Shown here one piece after another: positions 9,442-16,880 of a DNA stretch of 64,000 nucleotides. Within the stretch, counting starts at the first letter, position 1; every line of letters begins with the position of its first letter. The notes beneath the pieces are model-generated. The model searched no databases, was not told the DNA's origin, and worked only from the letters and a program-made list of their open reading frames with translations. The stretch is taken from positions 38,953-102,952 of the forward strand of contig CANMLS010000017.1 of NCBI GenBank assembly GCA_947498785.1, read 5' to 3'. The stretch comes from an uncultured Aquimarina sp. (GTDB lineage: Bacteria; Bacteroidota; Bacteroidia; Flavobacteriales; Flavobacteriaceae). The position numbers and the translations under genes were made by a program.

Positions 9442-9840
9442 TTATGTTAGTTTTAGATTGTAGAGTTTACTATTTCGTTGTTTAAACCCTAATTTGGAAT
9501 ATAAATGTATAGCTGCTTTTTTTCATTTTCTGTAAGTAGATAAATTTCAGTACGTCCTTCTTCTTTTCCAGAACTTATTAATTCTTGAATTAACTTTTTG
9601 CCGATTCCCTGATCTCTGTAGTATAAATCTACAATCACATCTTCAATCCAACCTTTATACCAAGAAATTAATTTGTAAGAACATAATGAAGCAATTCTAA
9701 CTATTTTTTTATTTAGTTTGTAGCATGCAAAAAATTAGAGAGTTGTTTGTTTTTGATAATAAGTTTTTTATTTAGACTTTATTGTCTAAAGAACTTTTGA
9801 ATATCTTCTAAGGTGTAAGAGTTTATAGTTTTTTTATTTA
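9442..9840 (-). pseudogene. Broken GNAT acetyltransferase gene
   Basis: No intact frame is present, but conceptual translation on the minus strand gives a clear GNAT core: IVRIASLCSYKLISW, then GWIEDVIVDLYYRDQGIGKK with the Q-x-x-G-x-G acetyl-CoA loop, then LLTENEKK. At the run of seven T (9517-9523, plus strand) the frame is lost; shifting by one base restores the family ending AAIHLYSKLGFK and a natural stop at 9442. Further upstream an in-frame stop (9735-9737) interrupts the N-terminal half, which is only loosely recognisable up to about 9840. It is a decayed gene with at least two lesions. Confidence 0.7.
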
Positions 9841-9864
9841 AAATTTCAATCAATTTTAGAATTA

Positions 9865-10317
9865 CTAATTGTTGAGTACACTTTTTCCTTCTTCAGCAAA
9901 AGATTTAAAATCCTTCATAAATGAATATGACTGTTTCTTAAAAGCTCCAGGCATTATAAATCCCATAAACTTCATAAAACCACTAAATTTGAATTCATTT
10001 TTTGAAGTCCATTTTGTAGTTCCATTAGAGAGCTCTTCAAAATAATTTTCTTGAATATTATATACGTTTTTGGCATCAAACGTTAGGTGTAGCGCGTTTG
10101 GAAGATCAAGAAAGGTAATCGTCTCAATCATTTCTATTTCTCGTTTACCCATTTTGTATGTTAACTTTGAAATAGCCCCTGTTTTTCCTTTTGGCCCGCT
10201 TAGGTGTTCCATGCTTATAAAACCTTTTTGCCAATATTTTAGATTTTCTTCATTGTTGAATTTTTCAACTACCTGATTTCTAGGTAGTTTTATCTCTATG
10301 TCTAGTGTGTACTCCAT
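9865..10317 (-). CDS. SRPBCC family (START-like) protein
   Basis: 150 residues. The start MEYTLDIEIKLPRNQVVEKF and the pattern W-x-KGFISMEHLSGPKGKTGA are typical of SRPBCC/polyketide-cyclase-like proteins, a helix-grip fold that binds hydrophobic ligands in a cavity. There is no signal peptide. Ligand and role are unknown. It stands alone, divergent from the parvulin operon, which starts 168 bases away. Confidence 0.8.
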   Translation of the reverse strand: MEYTLDIEIKLPRNQVVEKFNNEENLKYWQKGFISMEHLSGPKGKTGAISKLTYKMGKREIEMIETITFLDLPNALHLTFDAKNVYNIQENYFEELSNGTTKWTSKNEFKFSGFMKFMGFIMPGAFKKQSYSFMKDFKSFAEEGKSVLNN

Positions 10318-10425
10318 TGCGTTATTTGTTGTTTGTTGGTTGTGTAATTAGAATACAATATACATAGATCATAAAAATTTTAAAAGCTAATACTACAGTA
10401 GTATTTATGTCGTTAGAAAAGAAGC

Positions 10426-10455
10426 TTGTAAAACGTCGTAATATTATTATTTTTG
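10426..10455 (+). promoter_or_regulatory. Promoter of the parvulin/SurA operon
   Basis: TTG at 10426-10428, 19 bases, then TATTTTTG at 10448-10455: an exact match to the Bacteroidetes sigma-A pattern TTG-N19-TAnnTTTG. It lies 30 bases before the ATG at 10486, which supports that start over the upstream in-frame codons. Confidence 0.75.
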
Positions 10456-10485
10456 TCCGATACAGGACTACATTATACACAAACC

Positions 10486-12441
10486 ATGCACAAAAAGTCA
10501 TTATTGTTTTTTTTAGGAAGTATTTTTTTTACATTAGTTTATGCTCAAGAGCCCAAAGATGTGTTATTTACTATAGACAACTCTCCAATATTTATTTCAG
10601 AATTTAAAAAAGTTTATCTAAAAAATATAAATCTGGTAAAGGATGATTCGCAAAAAAACGTAGACGAATACCTTGATCTTTTTATCAATTATAAACTAAA
10701 ATTAAAGGAAGCAAAGAAGTTAGGTTTGGATAAGAAAGAAAGCTATTTGAAAGAGTTAGATGGCTATAGAAAACAATTGGCAAAAGGATATCTTACTGAT
10801 ACAAGAACATCTGATGCGTTAATTAGAGAAGCGTATGATCGATCTCAGGAACGAATAAAAGCTAGTCATATATTAATTACTGTAAAACCAAATGCATCAG
10901 AAAAAGATACTATAGCGGCTTTTCAAAAAATCACTGAAGCAAGAAGTAAGATTATTAATGGAGAGTCTTTTGATGCTGTAGCAAAAGCGTATAGTCAAGA
11001 TCCATCAGTCGATAAAAATAGCGGAAATTTAGGATGGTTTTCTGCTTTTAGAATGGTATATCCATTCGAAGAGGCGGCATTTACAACTAAGGTTGGTGAA
11101 ATTTCTGAACCATTTAGAACACAATTTGGCTATCATATTGTAAAGGTTAATGATAGAAAGAAAAAAATAGGAGAAGTTACAGTAGCGCATATAATGGTTA
11201 CCATTAATGAAAATAGAACTGAAGAAGAAGCGAAGAATAGAGTATATGAAATTAATCAGCAATTACAACAAGGAATTTCTTTTGCCTCTTTAGCAAAACA
11301 ATATAGTGATGATCCAAGTACTGCAATTAATGGTGGTAAAATTCGTCGTTTTGGACAAGGGACACTAAATTCTGAGAAATTTGAAAAAACGGCATTTAGT
11401 ATGACAGAAAGAAATGAAATTTCTGAACCTATACAAACAAAATATGGTTGGCATATTATTCAGTTAATAGAAAAACATCCTCCAAAAACTTTTGAAGAAC
11501 AGAAAGAAGAACTTACCAAAAAAGTAAAAAGAGACAGTAGATCTAAACTGGTTACGACATCGTTCATTAATTCTTTAAAAGAAAAATATACTATCAATAA
11601 AAATGAGAACGCTATTTCTTATTTTAAAAAGATTGTTCCTAGTACTTTTTTTACCGAAAAGTGGAATATTCCCGAGGATAAGAAGCTTGAGAAATCAATT
11701 TTTAGTATAAAGAAAAAAGAATTTTCATATATGGATTTTGCAAAATTCTTAAAAAAGAATCAAAGTAAAGTAGCGGGATATACGGATGTTTCTATTTTTA
11801 TAGAAAAAATGTACAACGATTTTGAATCTTCTTCATTATTAGGGTATTATGAAAAACATCTTGAAGAGGATAATCCAGATTTCGCTAGTGTTTTTGGTGA
11901 ATATCGGGATGGACTTTTGCTTTTTGACCTTATGGAATCTAAAATATGGAATGTTTCTAAGACAGATTCAATAGGGCTTAAAAGATTTTATGAGACTCAA
12001 AAAGATAGGTATACACAAAATAAAACATATAGGGTAGTAAAAGCTTCTTCTGCAAAACGAGAAGCAATAGATAAAGTGAAGAAGCTATTAGAAACCCAAA
12101 AACCAATAGAAGAAATCAAAAAAGAAGTCAATAAAGATGACATTGTTCTAGTGATGTTTTCTGAAGAGGAATTAGTACAAGATAAAGATACATTACCGAA
12201 AGATTTGTCACCAGAAAAAGGAAAGATAACAATTGCAGAGGGAGAAAATTTTGCGACTTTGATTATGATAAAAGAAATCTTACCTTCAAGAATTAAAACA
12301 TTCGATGAAATCAAAGGTGAAGTTATTAATGATTTTCAAGAGACTGTAGAAGGAGAGTGGCTTAATCAATTGAGAACAAAATACCCAGTAAGAGTCAATA
12401 AAAAAACATTAAAAAGGGCTAAAAAAGAATTATCTATTTAA
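10486..12441 (+). CDS. Periplasmic peptidyl-prolyl isomerase with two parvulin domains
   Basis: 651 residues from the chosen ATG, which begins a signal peptide (HKKSLLFFLGSIFFTLVYAQ) and follows a strong promoter; a frame 11 codons longer includes the promoter and is unlikely. A SurA-like N-terminal helical chaperone region is followed by two parvulin domains, each opening with a histidine strand (ASHILITV and VAHIMVTI), containing YSQDPS / YSDDPS, and closing with FGYHIVKV / YGWHIIQL. The C-terminal 280 residues are a charged helical region without a known domain. It probably catalyses prolyl isomerisation and chaperoning of outer-membrane proteins. It heads a run of three related genes. Confidence 0.9.
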   Translation: MHKKSLLFFLGSIFFTLVYAQEPKDVLFTIDNSPIFISEFKKVYLKNINLVKDDSQKNVDEYLDLFINYKLKLKEAKKLGLDKKESYLKELDGYRKQLAKGYLTDTRTSDALIREAYDRSQERIKASHILITVKPNASEKDTIAAFQKITEARSKIINGESFDAVAKAYSQDPSVDKNSGNLGWFSAFRMVYPFEEAAFTTKVGEISEPFRTQFGYHIVKVNDRKKKIGEVTVAHIMVTINENRTEEEAKNRVYEINQQLQQGISFASLAKQYSDDPSTAINGGKIRRFGQGTLNSEKFEKTAFSMTERNEISEPIQTKYGWHIIQLIEKHPPKTFEEQKEELTKKVKRDSRSKLVTTSFINSLKEKYTINKNENAISYFKKIVPSTFFTEKWNIPEDKKLEKSIFSIKKKEFSYMDFAKFLKKNQSKVAGYTDVSIFIEKMYNDFESSSLLGYYEKHLEEDNPDFASVFGEYRDGLLLFDLMESKIWNVSKTDSIGLKRFYETQKDRYTQNKTYRVVKASSAKREAIDKVKKLLETQKPIEEIKKEVNKDDIVLVMFSEEELVQDKDTLPKDLSPEKGKITIAEGENFATLIMIKEILPSRIKTFDEIKGEVINDFQETVEGEWLNQLRTKYPVRVNKKTLKRAKKELSI

Positions 12442-12545
12442 ATAAAATCAATATAATAATCTCTAAATATTTTCTTTACACTGAAATTATTATTGGTTTT
12501 ATAATTTTTGAGATTGTTTTTGGGTAAGTAAAAAGAGTAATACTT

Positions 12546-13394
12546 GTGAAATACTATACATTAATACTAGTGTCATTAATAGTTGTTTCTTGTCAAAATT
12601 TTAAAAATCAAATTAAGCAAGAAGCAGTTGCCAGAGTAAATGAGACTTATCTTTATAAAGACGATATTAAAACTCTGGTTCCCCAAAATACTCCTAAAAG
12701 TGACAGTGTAAATATTGTTAATAACTACATCAATACTTGGGCGACTCATCAATTGTTTATAGATAAAGCTAAACTAAATCTTACCGAAGAAGAGTTAAGA
12801 GAATTTGATGATTTGGTAGAAAGTTACAAAAGTACCTTATATATCAATGCTTATAAGAATGCTGTTATTAATAAGTCTATCAATATGGATGTTACAAATC
12901 AAGATTTGGAGGCATATTATGATCAAAATTTGAAAAATTTTAATCTCAATGAGGAGTTAGTAAAATTACGTTACTTACATTTGCCACTTGATTATGGAGA
13001 TATTGTTGCAACGCAACAACAATTAAATCGTTTTAATGAAGAAGATGTAGAGGAGTTGAGACTAAAAAAAGTAGAATGTCTATCCTATTCTTTAAATGAT
13101 TCTGTTTGGATAAAGTTAGATCAGCTACTAAGCAAAATACCTGTTTTAAGAAAACAGGATAAGACAAAATTTTTGAAAAAAGGGAAATATATACAACTTA
13201 GAGATTCTACAGGAGTATATATGGTAAAAGTAAAAGATGTTTTAAAGCATAATGAAATAGCTCCATTAGAGTATATAAAACCTACAATACGGCAAATTAT
13301 CCTGAATAGGAGAAAGCTGGAACTGATTAAAAAAATAGAAAAAGATATTACAAGAGATGCAGTTGAGAACAAACAATTTGAAGTCTATGATTAA
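12546..13394 (+). CDS. SurA/PpiC-like lipoprotein lacking a clear parvulin domain
   Basis: 282 residues with a GTG start. A lipoprotein signal (LILVSLIVVSC) places the lipid-bearing cysteine near residue 16. The following part, ARVNETYLYKDDIKTLVPQNTPKSDS, and the helical region after it resemble the N-terminal chaperone domain of SurA. The central part (LVKLRYLHLPLDYGD) looks like a divergent parvulin core without the usual active-site pattern. It ends with 8 bases overlapping the surA-like gene. Its position between two parvulin proteins suggests a partner in outer-membrane protein folding, possibly without isomerase activity. Confidence 0.75.
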   Translation: MKYYTLILVSLIVVSCQNFKNQIKQEAVARVNETYLYKDDIKTLVPQNTPKSDSVNIVNNYINTWATHQLFIDKAKLNLTEEELREFDDLVESYKSTLYINAYKNAVINKSINMDVTNQDLEAYYDQNLKNFNLNEELVKLRYLHLPLDYGDIVATQQQLNRFNEEDVEELRLKKVECLSYSLNDSVWIKLDQLLSKIPVLRKQDKTKFLKKGKYIQLRDSTGVYMVKVKDVLKHNEIAPLEYIKPTIRQIILNRRKLELIKKIEKDITRDAVENKQFEVYD

Positions 13395-14868
13395 AACTAC
13401 CGCACTTTGCGTTATGTTTACTATCAGTGTAGGTGTAGAACTAAATGCCCAAGAAATTATAGAAGAGGTATCTCAGGATACGATAGCGAAACAAGATACC
13501 ATTGTAGGTCAGAGTACTATTGTAACTAATGATTCTATTAGCACAAAGACCACTGATATTGTAAAACCGCCATTTCAAAGAGTAAAAGTAGATGGTGTAG
13601 CAGCAGTGATTGGGGAAAATGTTATTTTGGATAGTGATGTAGATATTGCTTATAAACAATTGCTTAGTGAAGGGGTTTCATCTTCGGATGTAAGTCGTTG
13701 TGAACTTGCAGGGAGTTTATTTGAAACAAAACTATACGCTCATCATGCCGTTCAGGATAGTATAATTGTAAAAGATGCCGAAGTTAACTCTATGGTTGAT
13801 CAACAATTGAATTATATGACTAATGAGTTGGGAACTGTAGAAAAAGTATTAAGATTCTATAAAAAAGATAATCTGGAGGATTTTAAAAAAGAACTTTTTG
13901 AAATCAATAAGTCAAATAGGTTGTCAGAACAGATGAGAGCTAAAATTATTGAAGATATTGAAATCACACCAGAAGAAATTAGAGAATTCTTTGATGATAT
14001 CCCAGAAGAAGAAAGACCACTGTTTGGAACAGAACTCGAACTAGCTCAAATTGTAATAGAGCCAGAAATTCCTCAAGAAGAAGAACAGAAAGTGATCGAT
14101 AGATTAAATCAATTTAGAGAAGATATTGTTGAGAATGGAAGCAGTTTTGCAACAAAGGCAGTATTATATTCTCAAGATCCTGGATCTAAATCTACAGGAG
14201 GTAAATATACACTAGATCGTCAGACAAATTTTGCAAAAGAATTTAAAGATGTTGCCTTTAGCTTACAAGAAGAAGAGGTAAGTGAACCTTTTAAAACAGA
14301 TTTTGGATGGCACATTGTAAAAGTTGATAAAATAAGAGGAGAAGAAATAGATGTAAGACATATACTCCTTGTGCCTGATGTAACAAGATCAAGTGTAGAT
14401 GAAGCCAAAAGGTTAATAGATTCTCTTCGCACAAGTATTGTTTCTGGTTCTATAGAATTTAAGGAAGCAGCTAGAAGATTTAGTGATGAAAAAGAAACTC
14501 GAGAAGATGGTGGGCAATTACTTAATCCAACTACGGGAGATACTCATTTTGAACTTACCAAAATTGACCCTATATTGTACGATCAAGTATCCAAATTAAA
14601 AACAAATGAAATATCTTTGGTTATTCCAGATCAGGATCGTCAAGGAAGAAAAAAGTTTAAATTAATTACTGTACTTAACCGATATGATGAACATATAGCA
14701 GATTATGCTAATGATTATCGAAAAATACAAGAATTGGCGTTGAGGAAAAAACAAATTGATGCTATTCGTAAGTGGCAGAGTGAAAAAATTATGGATACTT
14801 ATATAAAAATAAATGGTGAGTACAGAAACTGCGAATATAGTGGTAACTGGTTAAAAAACGAGAAATAA
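13387..14868 (+). CDS. surA: SurA-like periplasmic chaperone/peptidyl-prolyl isomerase
   Basis: 493 residues from the ATG that overlaps the previous stop; this start gives the signal peptide IKTTALCVMFTISVGVELNAQ. After a Thr/Asp-rich linker comes the SurA N-domain (VDGVAAVIGENVILDSDVDIAYKQL), then two parvulin regions: the first from LELAQIVIEPEI to FGWHIVKVDK, the second from DVRHILLVPD to the QLLNPTTGD segment, typical of flavobacterial SurA. It assists folding of beta-barrel proteins in the periplasm. Only one base separates it from the MoxR gene, so they are in one operon. Confidence 0.9.
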   Translation: MIKTTALCVMFTISVGVELNAQEIIEEVSQDTIAKQDTIVGQSTIVTNDSISTKTTDIVKPPFQRVKVDGVAAVIGENVILDSDVDIAYKQLLSEGVSSSDVSRCELAGSLFETKLYAHHAVQDSIIVKDAEVNSMVDQQLNYMTNELGTVEKVLRFYKKDNLEDFKKELFEINKSNRLSEQMRAKIIEDIEITPEEIREFFDDIPEEERPLFGTELELAQIVIEPEIPQEEEQKVIDRLNQFREDIVENGSSFATKAVLYSQDPGSKSTGGKYTLDRQTNFAKEFKDVAFSLQEEEVSEPFKTDFGWHIVKVDKIRGEEIDVRHILLVPDVTRSSVDEAKRLIDSLRTSIVSGSIEFKEAARRFSDEKETREDGGQLLNPTTGDTHFELTKIDPILYDQVSKLKTNEISLVIPDQDRQGRKKFKLITVLNRYDEHIADYANDYRKIQELALRKKQIDAIRKWQSEKIMDTYIKINGEYRNCEYSGNWLKNEK

Positions 14869-14869
14869 T

Positions 14870-15826
14870 ATGTCAGACGACGTAGCGGCTATTGAAACCT
14901 TAGTAAAAAAACATTCAGAACTTAAAAAAGAAATTTCCAAAGTAATTATTGGACAAGAAAAAGTTATCGATCAGATACTTCTTTCGGTTTTTTCTGGAGG
15001 CCATGCGCTACTTATAGGTGTCCCTGGACTAGCTAAAACACTTATGGTGAATACAATTTCACAGGCTCTGGGGTTAGATTTTAAAAGAATTCAATTTACT
15101 CCTGATTTAATGCCTAGTGATATATTAGGTAGTGAGATTTTAGATGAGACAAGACATTTTAAATTTATTAAAGGCCCGATTTTTTCTAATATTATTCTTG
15201 CAGATGAAATAAACCGTACGCCACCTAAAACTCAGGCTGCATTATTAGAGGCTATGCAAGAAAGAGCTGTGACGGTTGCAGGACATCATTATAAACTTGA
15301 TTTACCATACTTTGTTTTGGCAACACAGAACCCTATTGAGCAAGAAGGAACTTACCCTCTTCCAGAAGCACAATTGGATCGATTTATGTTTGCAATAGAA
15401 TTAAAATATCCGAGTTTTCAGGAAGAAGTAGATGTTGTAAAGAGTACCACGGGGGATAAGGCTAAAACTGTAAATTCACTGTTTAAAGCACAAGAAATTA
15501 TTGATTTTCAACAGCTGATTCGTAGAATACCTGTTGCAGATAATGTAATCGAATATGCGGTAGGTATTGTTGGTAAAACAAGACCTAATGGAGAGACAGC
15601 AACAGAATTGGTAAAAAATTATATTGATTGGGGAGCAGGACCAAGGGCTTCACAAAACCTTATTCTTGCCGCCAAAGCTAATGCAGCGGTAAAAGGTAAA
15701 TTTTCCCCTGATATAGAAGATGTGCAAGCAGTAGCTATGGGAATTCTACGCCATAGAATTATAAAAAACTACAAAGCTGAAGCCGAAAATGTAAGTGTAG
15801 AAGATGTAATTAGTAGCTTATTCTAA
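14870..15826 (+). CDS. MoxR family AAA+ ATPase
   Basis: 318 residues, normal length. Walker A is GVPGLAKT, Walker B IILADEINR, sensor 1 ATQNPIEQEGTYPLPEAQLDRF, all strongly conserved in MoxR proteins. These ATPases act as chaperones that insert cofactors or mature complexes, usually together with a von Willebrand factor A protein; none follows here. It is the last gene of the parvulin run, starting one base after the surA-like stop, so its job is probably tied to envelope maturation, which is inference from context. Confidence 0.93.
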   Translation: MSDDVAAIETLVKKHSELKKEISKVIIGQEKVIDQILLSVFSGGHALLIGVPGLAKTLMVNTISQALGLDFKRIQFTPDLMPSDILGSEILDETRHFKFIKGPIFSNIILADEINRTPPKTQAALLEAMQERAVTVAGHHYKLDLPYFVLATQNPIEQEGTYPLPEAQLDRFMFAIELKYPSFQEEVDVVKSTTGDKAKTVNSLFKAQEIIDFQQLIRRIPVADNVIEYAVGIVGKTRPNGETATELVKNYIDWGAGPRASQNLILAAKANAAVKGKFSPDIEDVQAVAMGILRHRIIKNYKAEAENVSVEDVISSLF

Positions 15827-16004
15827 CAACCTGAAATTGCTTTTACAATTCATTTGAAACAAGACATTTTAAAAAAATCCTCGATCTATATACATGCTCT
15901 TTTGTGATCGCTAATTGTGATGATCAAATTAAACCTTCCTTGTTTTTGAAAGTCTAATGTATAGACATTCAAAAAGAATGTATTGTTTAATAAAAGATAA
16001 TAGA

Positions 16005-16436
16005 ATGAAAAAGTATGTAATATGTGCTGTGGTATTTTCATTGTTCATTGGGATTATAACTATCTCTGCACAATCAGATGAAGAACATGTGAACCATAAA
16101 GAATTAAGAAAAGAGTTTTATCAAAGTCTTTCAGAAAATCAAAAAGCTCAATTAGATGTTAAAAAGAAATTACGAAAGGAGCATAAAAAGGCTATGAAAT
16201 CTACATTTACAGAAGAGCAACTTCTTATAGATGAAAATAGAGAGCTTTCAAGAAAAGAGAGAAAAAAAACGTTGAAAACTACCTTAAGTGCAGAACAACA
16301 TGATTTGATTAAAAATCATAAAGAGATGATGAAAATAGAGAATGAAAAATTTAAAACAACACTTTCAGAAATTCAATTGGAACAATATGAAGAATTGAAG
16401 AAGCAAAATGGTAAAAGAAAGAAGCGATGTAAGTGA
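16005..16436 (+). CDS. Small secreted Lys/Glu-rich protein with LTxxQ-like repeats
   Basis: 143 residues from the ATG preceding a signal peptide (KKYVICAVVFSLFIGIITISAQ); the frame extends 16 codons further upstream. The mature part is almost all helix and repeats a short motif four times at roughly 25-35-residue spacing: SLSENQKAQL, TFTEEQLLI, TLSAEQHDLI and TLSEIQLEQY. This recalls the LTxxQ motif of Spy/CpxP-type periplasmic proteins, which sense or buffer misfolded proteins. The resemblance is by eye only. It follows the parvulin/MoxR run by 180 bases, which fits an envelope role but does not prove it. Confidence 0.6.
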   Translation: MKKYVICAVVFSLFIGIITISAQSDEEHVNHKELRKEFYQSLSENQKAQLDVKKKLRKEHKKAMKSTFTEEQLLIDENRELSRKERKKTLKTTLSAEQHDLIKNHKEMMKIENEKFKTTLSEIQLEQYEELKKQNGKRKKRCK

Positions 16437-16880
16437 GAATTGATTTTTTGTATACGAGTCTTACTGTTATTTAAATACTTTTTGAGAGTTAATTATAACG
16501 TTTTTGTATATTAAATTAGTAAGTCAGTATTTTCTTTTCTAAAATTTTAGTGATTCTGTAGTATTCATAAATTTAATTTATGAATTTCAATAAATGAATA
16601 CCACATTTTTTTAAAAAATGAAAAAAGATAGGATTAGAAGTATTCATTAAAAAAAATCCTTTAAAATTTGTACTTTTGCCAAACTTTTTAATGCATAAAA
16701 TACAACGATATTGCATTCGATATCGATATAATACAAAAGATTTGTTATAGTTGTTGAAAGAGTAAATATCACTCTTCGAGGTGACCAGAAAATCTTTAAT
16801 ATTAGCAGAAGAAATTTTTTAATGTACTAACAATGGTTGTATAAATCTGCATTTAAACATTGAAAAGAATTCTATAGAAT
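16437..16880. other. Long leader/intergenic region before acnB
   Basis: 444 bases without a gene. A -7-like box lies at 16671-16678, 203 bases before the ATG of acnB, leaving a long AT-rich leader. The stretch 16706-16730 is rich in short self-complementary CGATAT/ATATCG units. No riboswitch was recognised. Confidence 0.4.
16671..16678 (+). promoter_or_regulatory. Possible -7 box upstream of acnB
   Basis: TACTTTTG matches TAnnTTTG and is followed by C, as in many Bacteroidetes promoters. The -33 region is not convincing. If real, the acnB leader is about 200 bases long. Confidence 0.4.

Noticed and set aside
10407..10607. 66-codon frame upstream of the parvulin gene
   Set aside because: It covers the promoter and the start of the real gene in another frame, with no protein features.
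16706..16730. CGATAT/ATATCG-rich stretch as an operator before acnB
   Set aside because: The units are short and irregular and no clean inverted repeat could be defined, so it is only mentioned in the intergenic entry.
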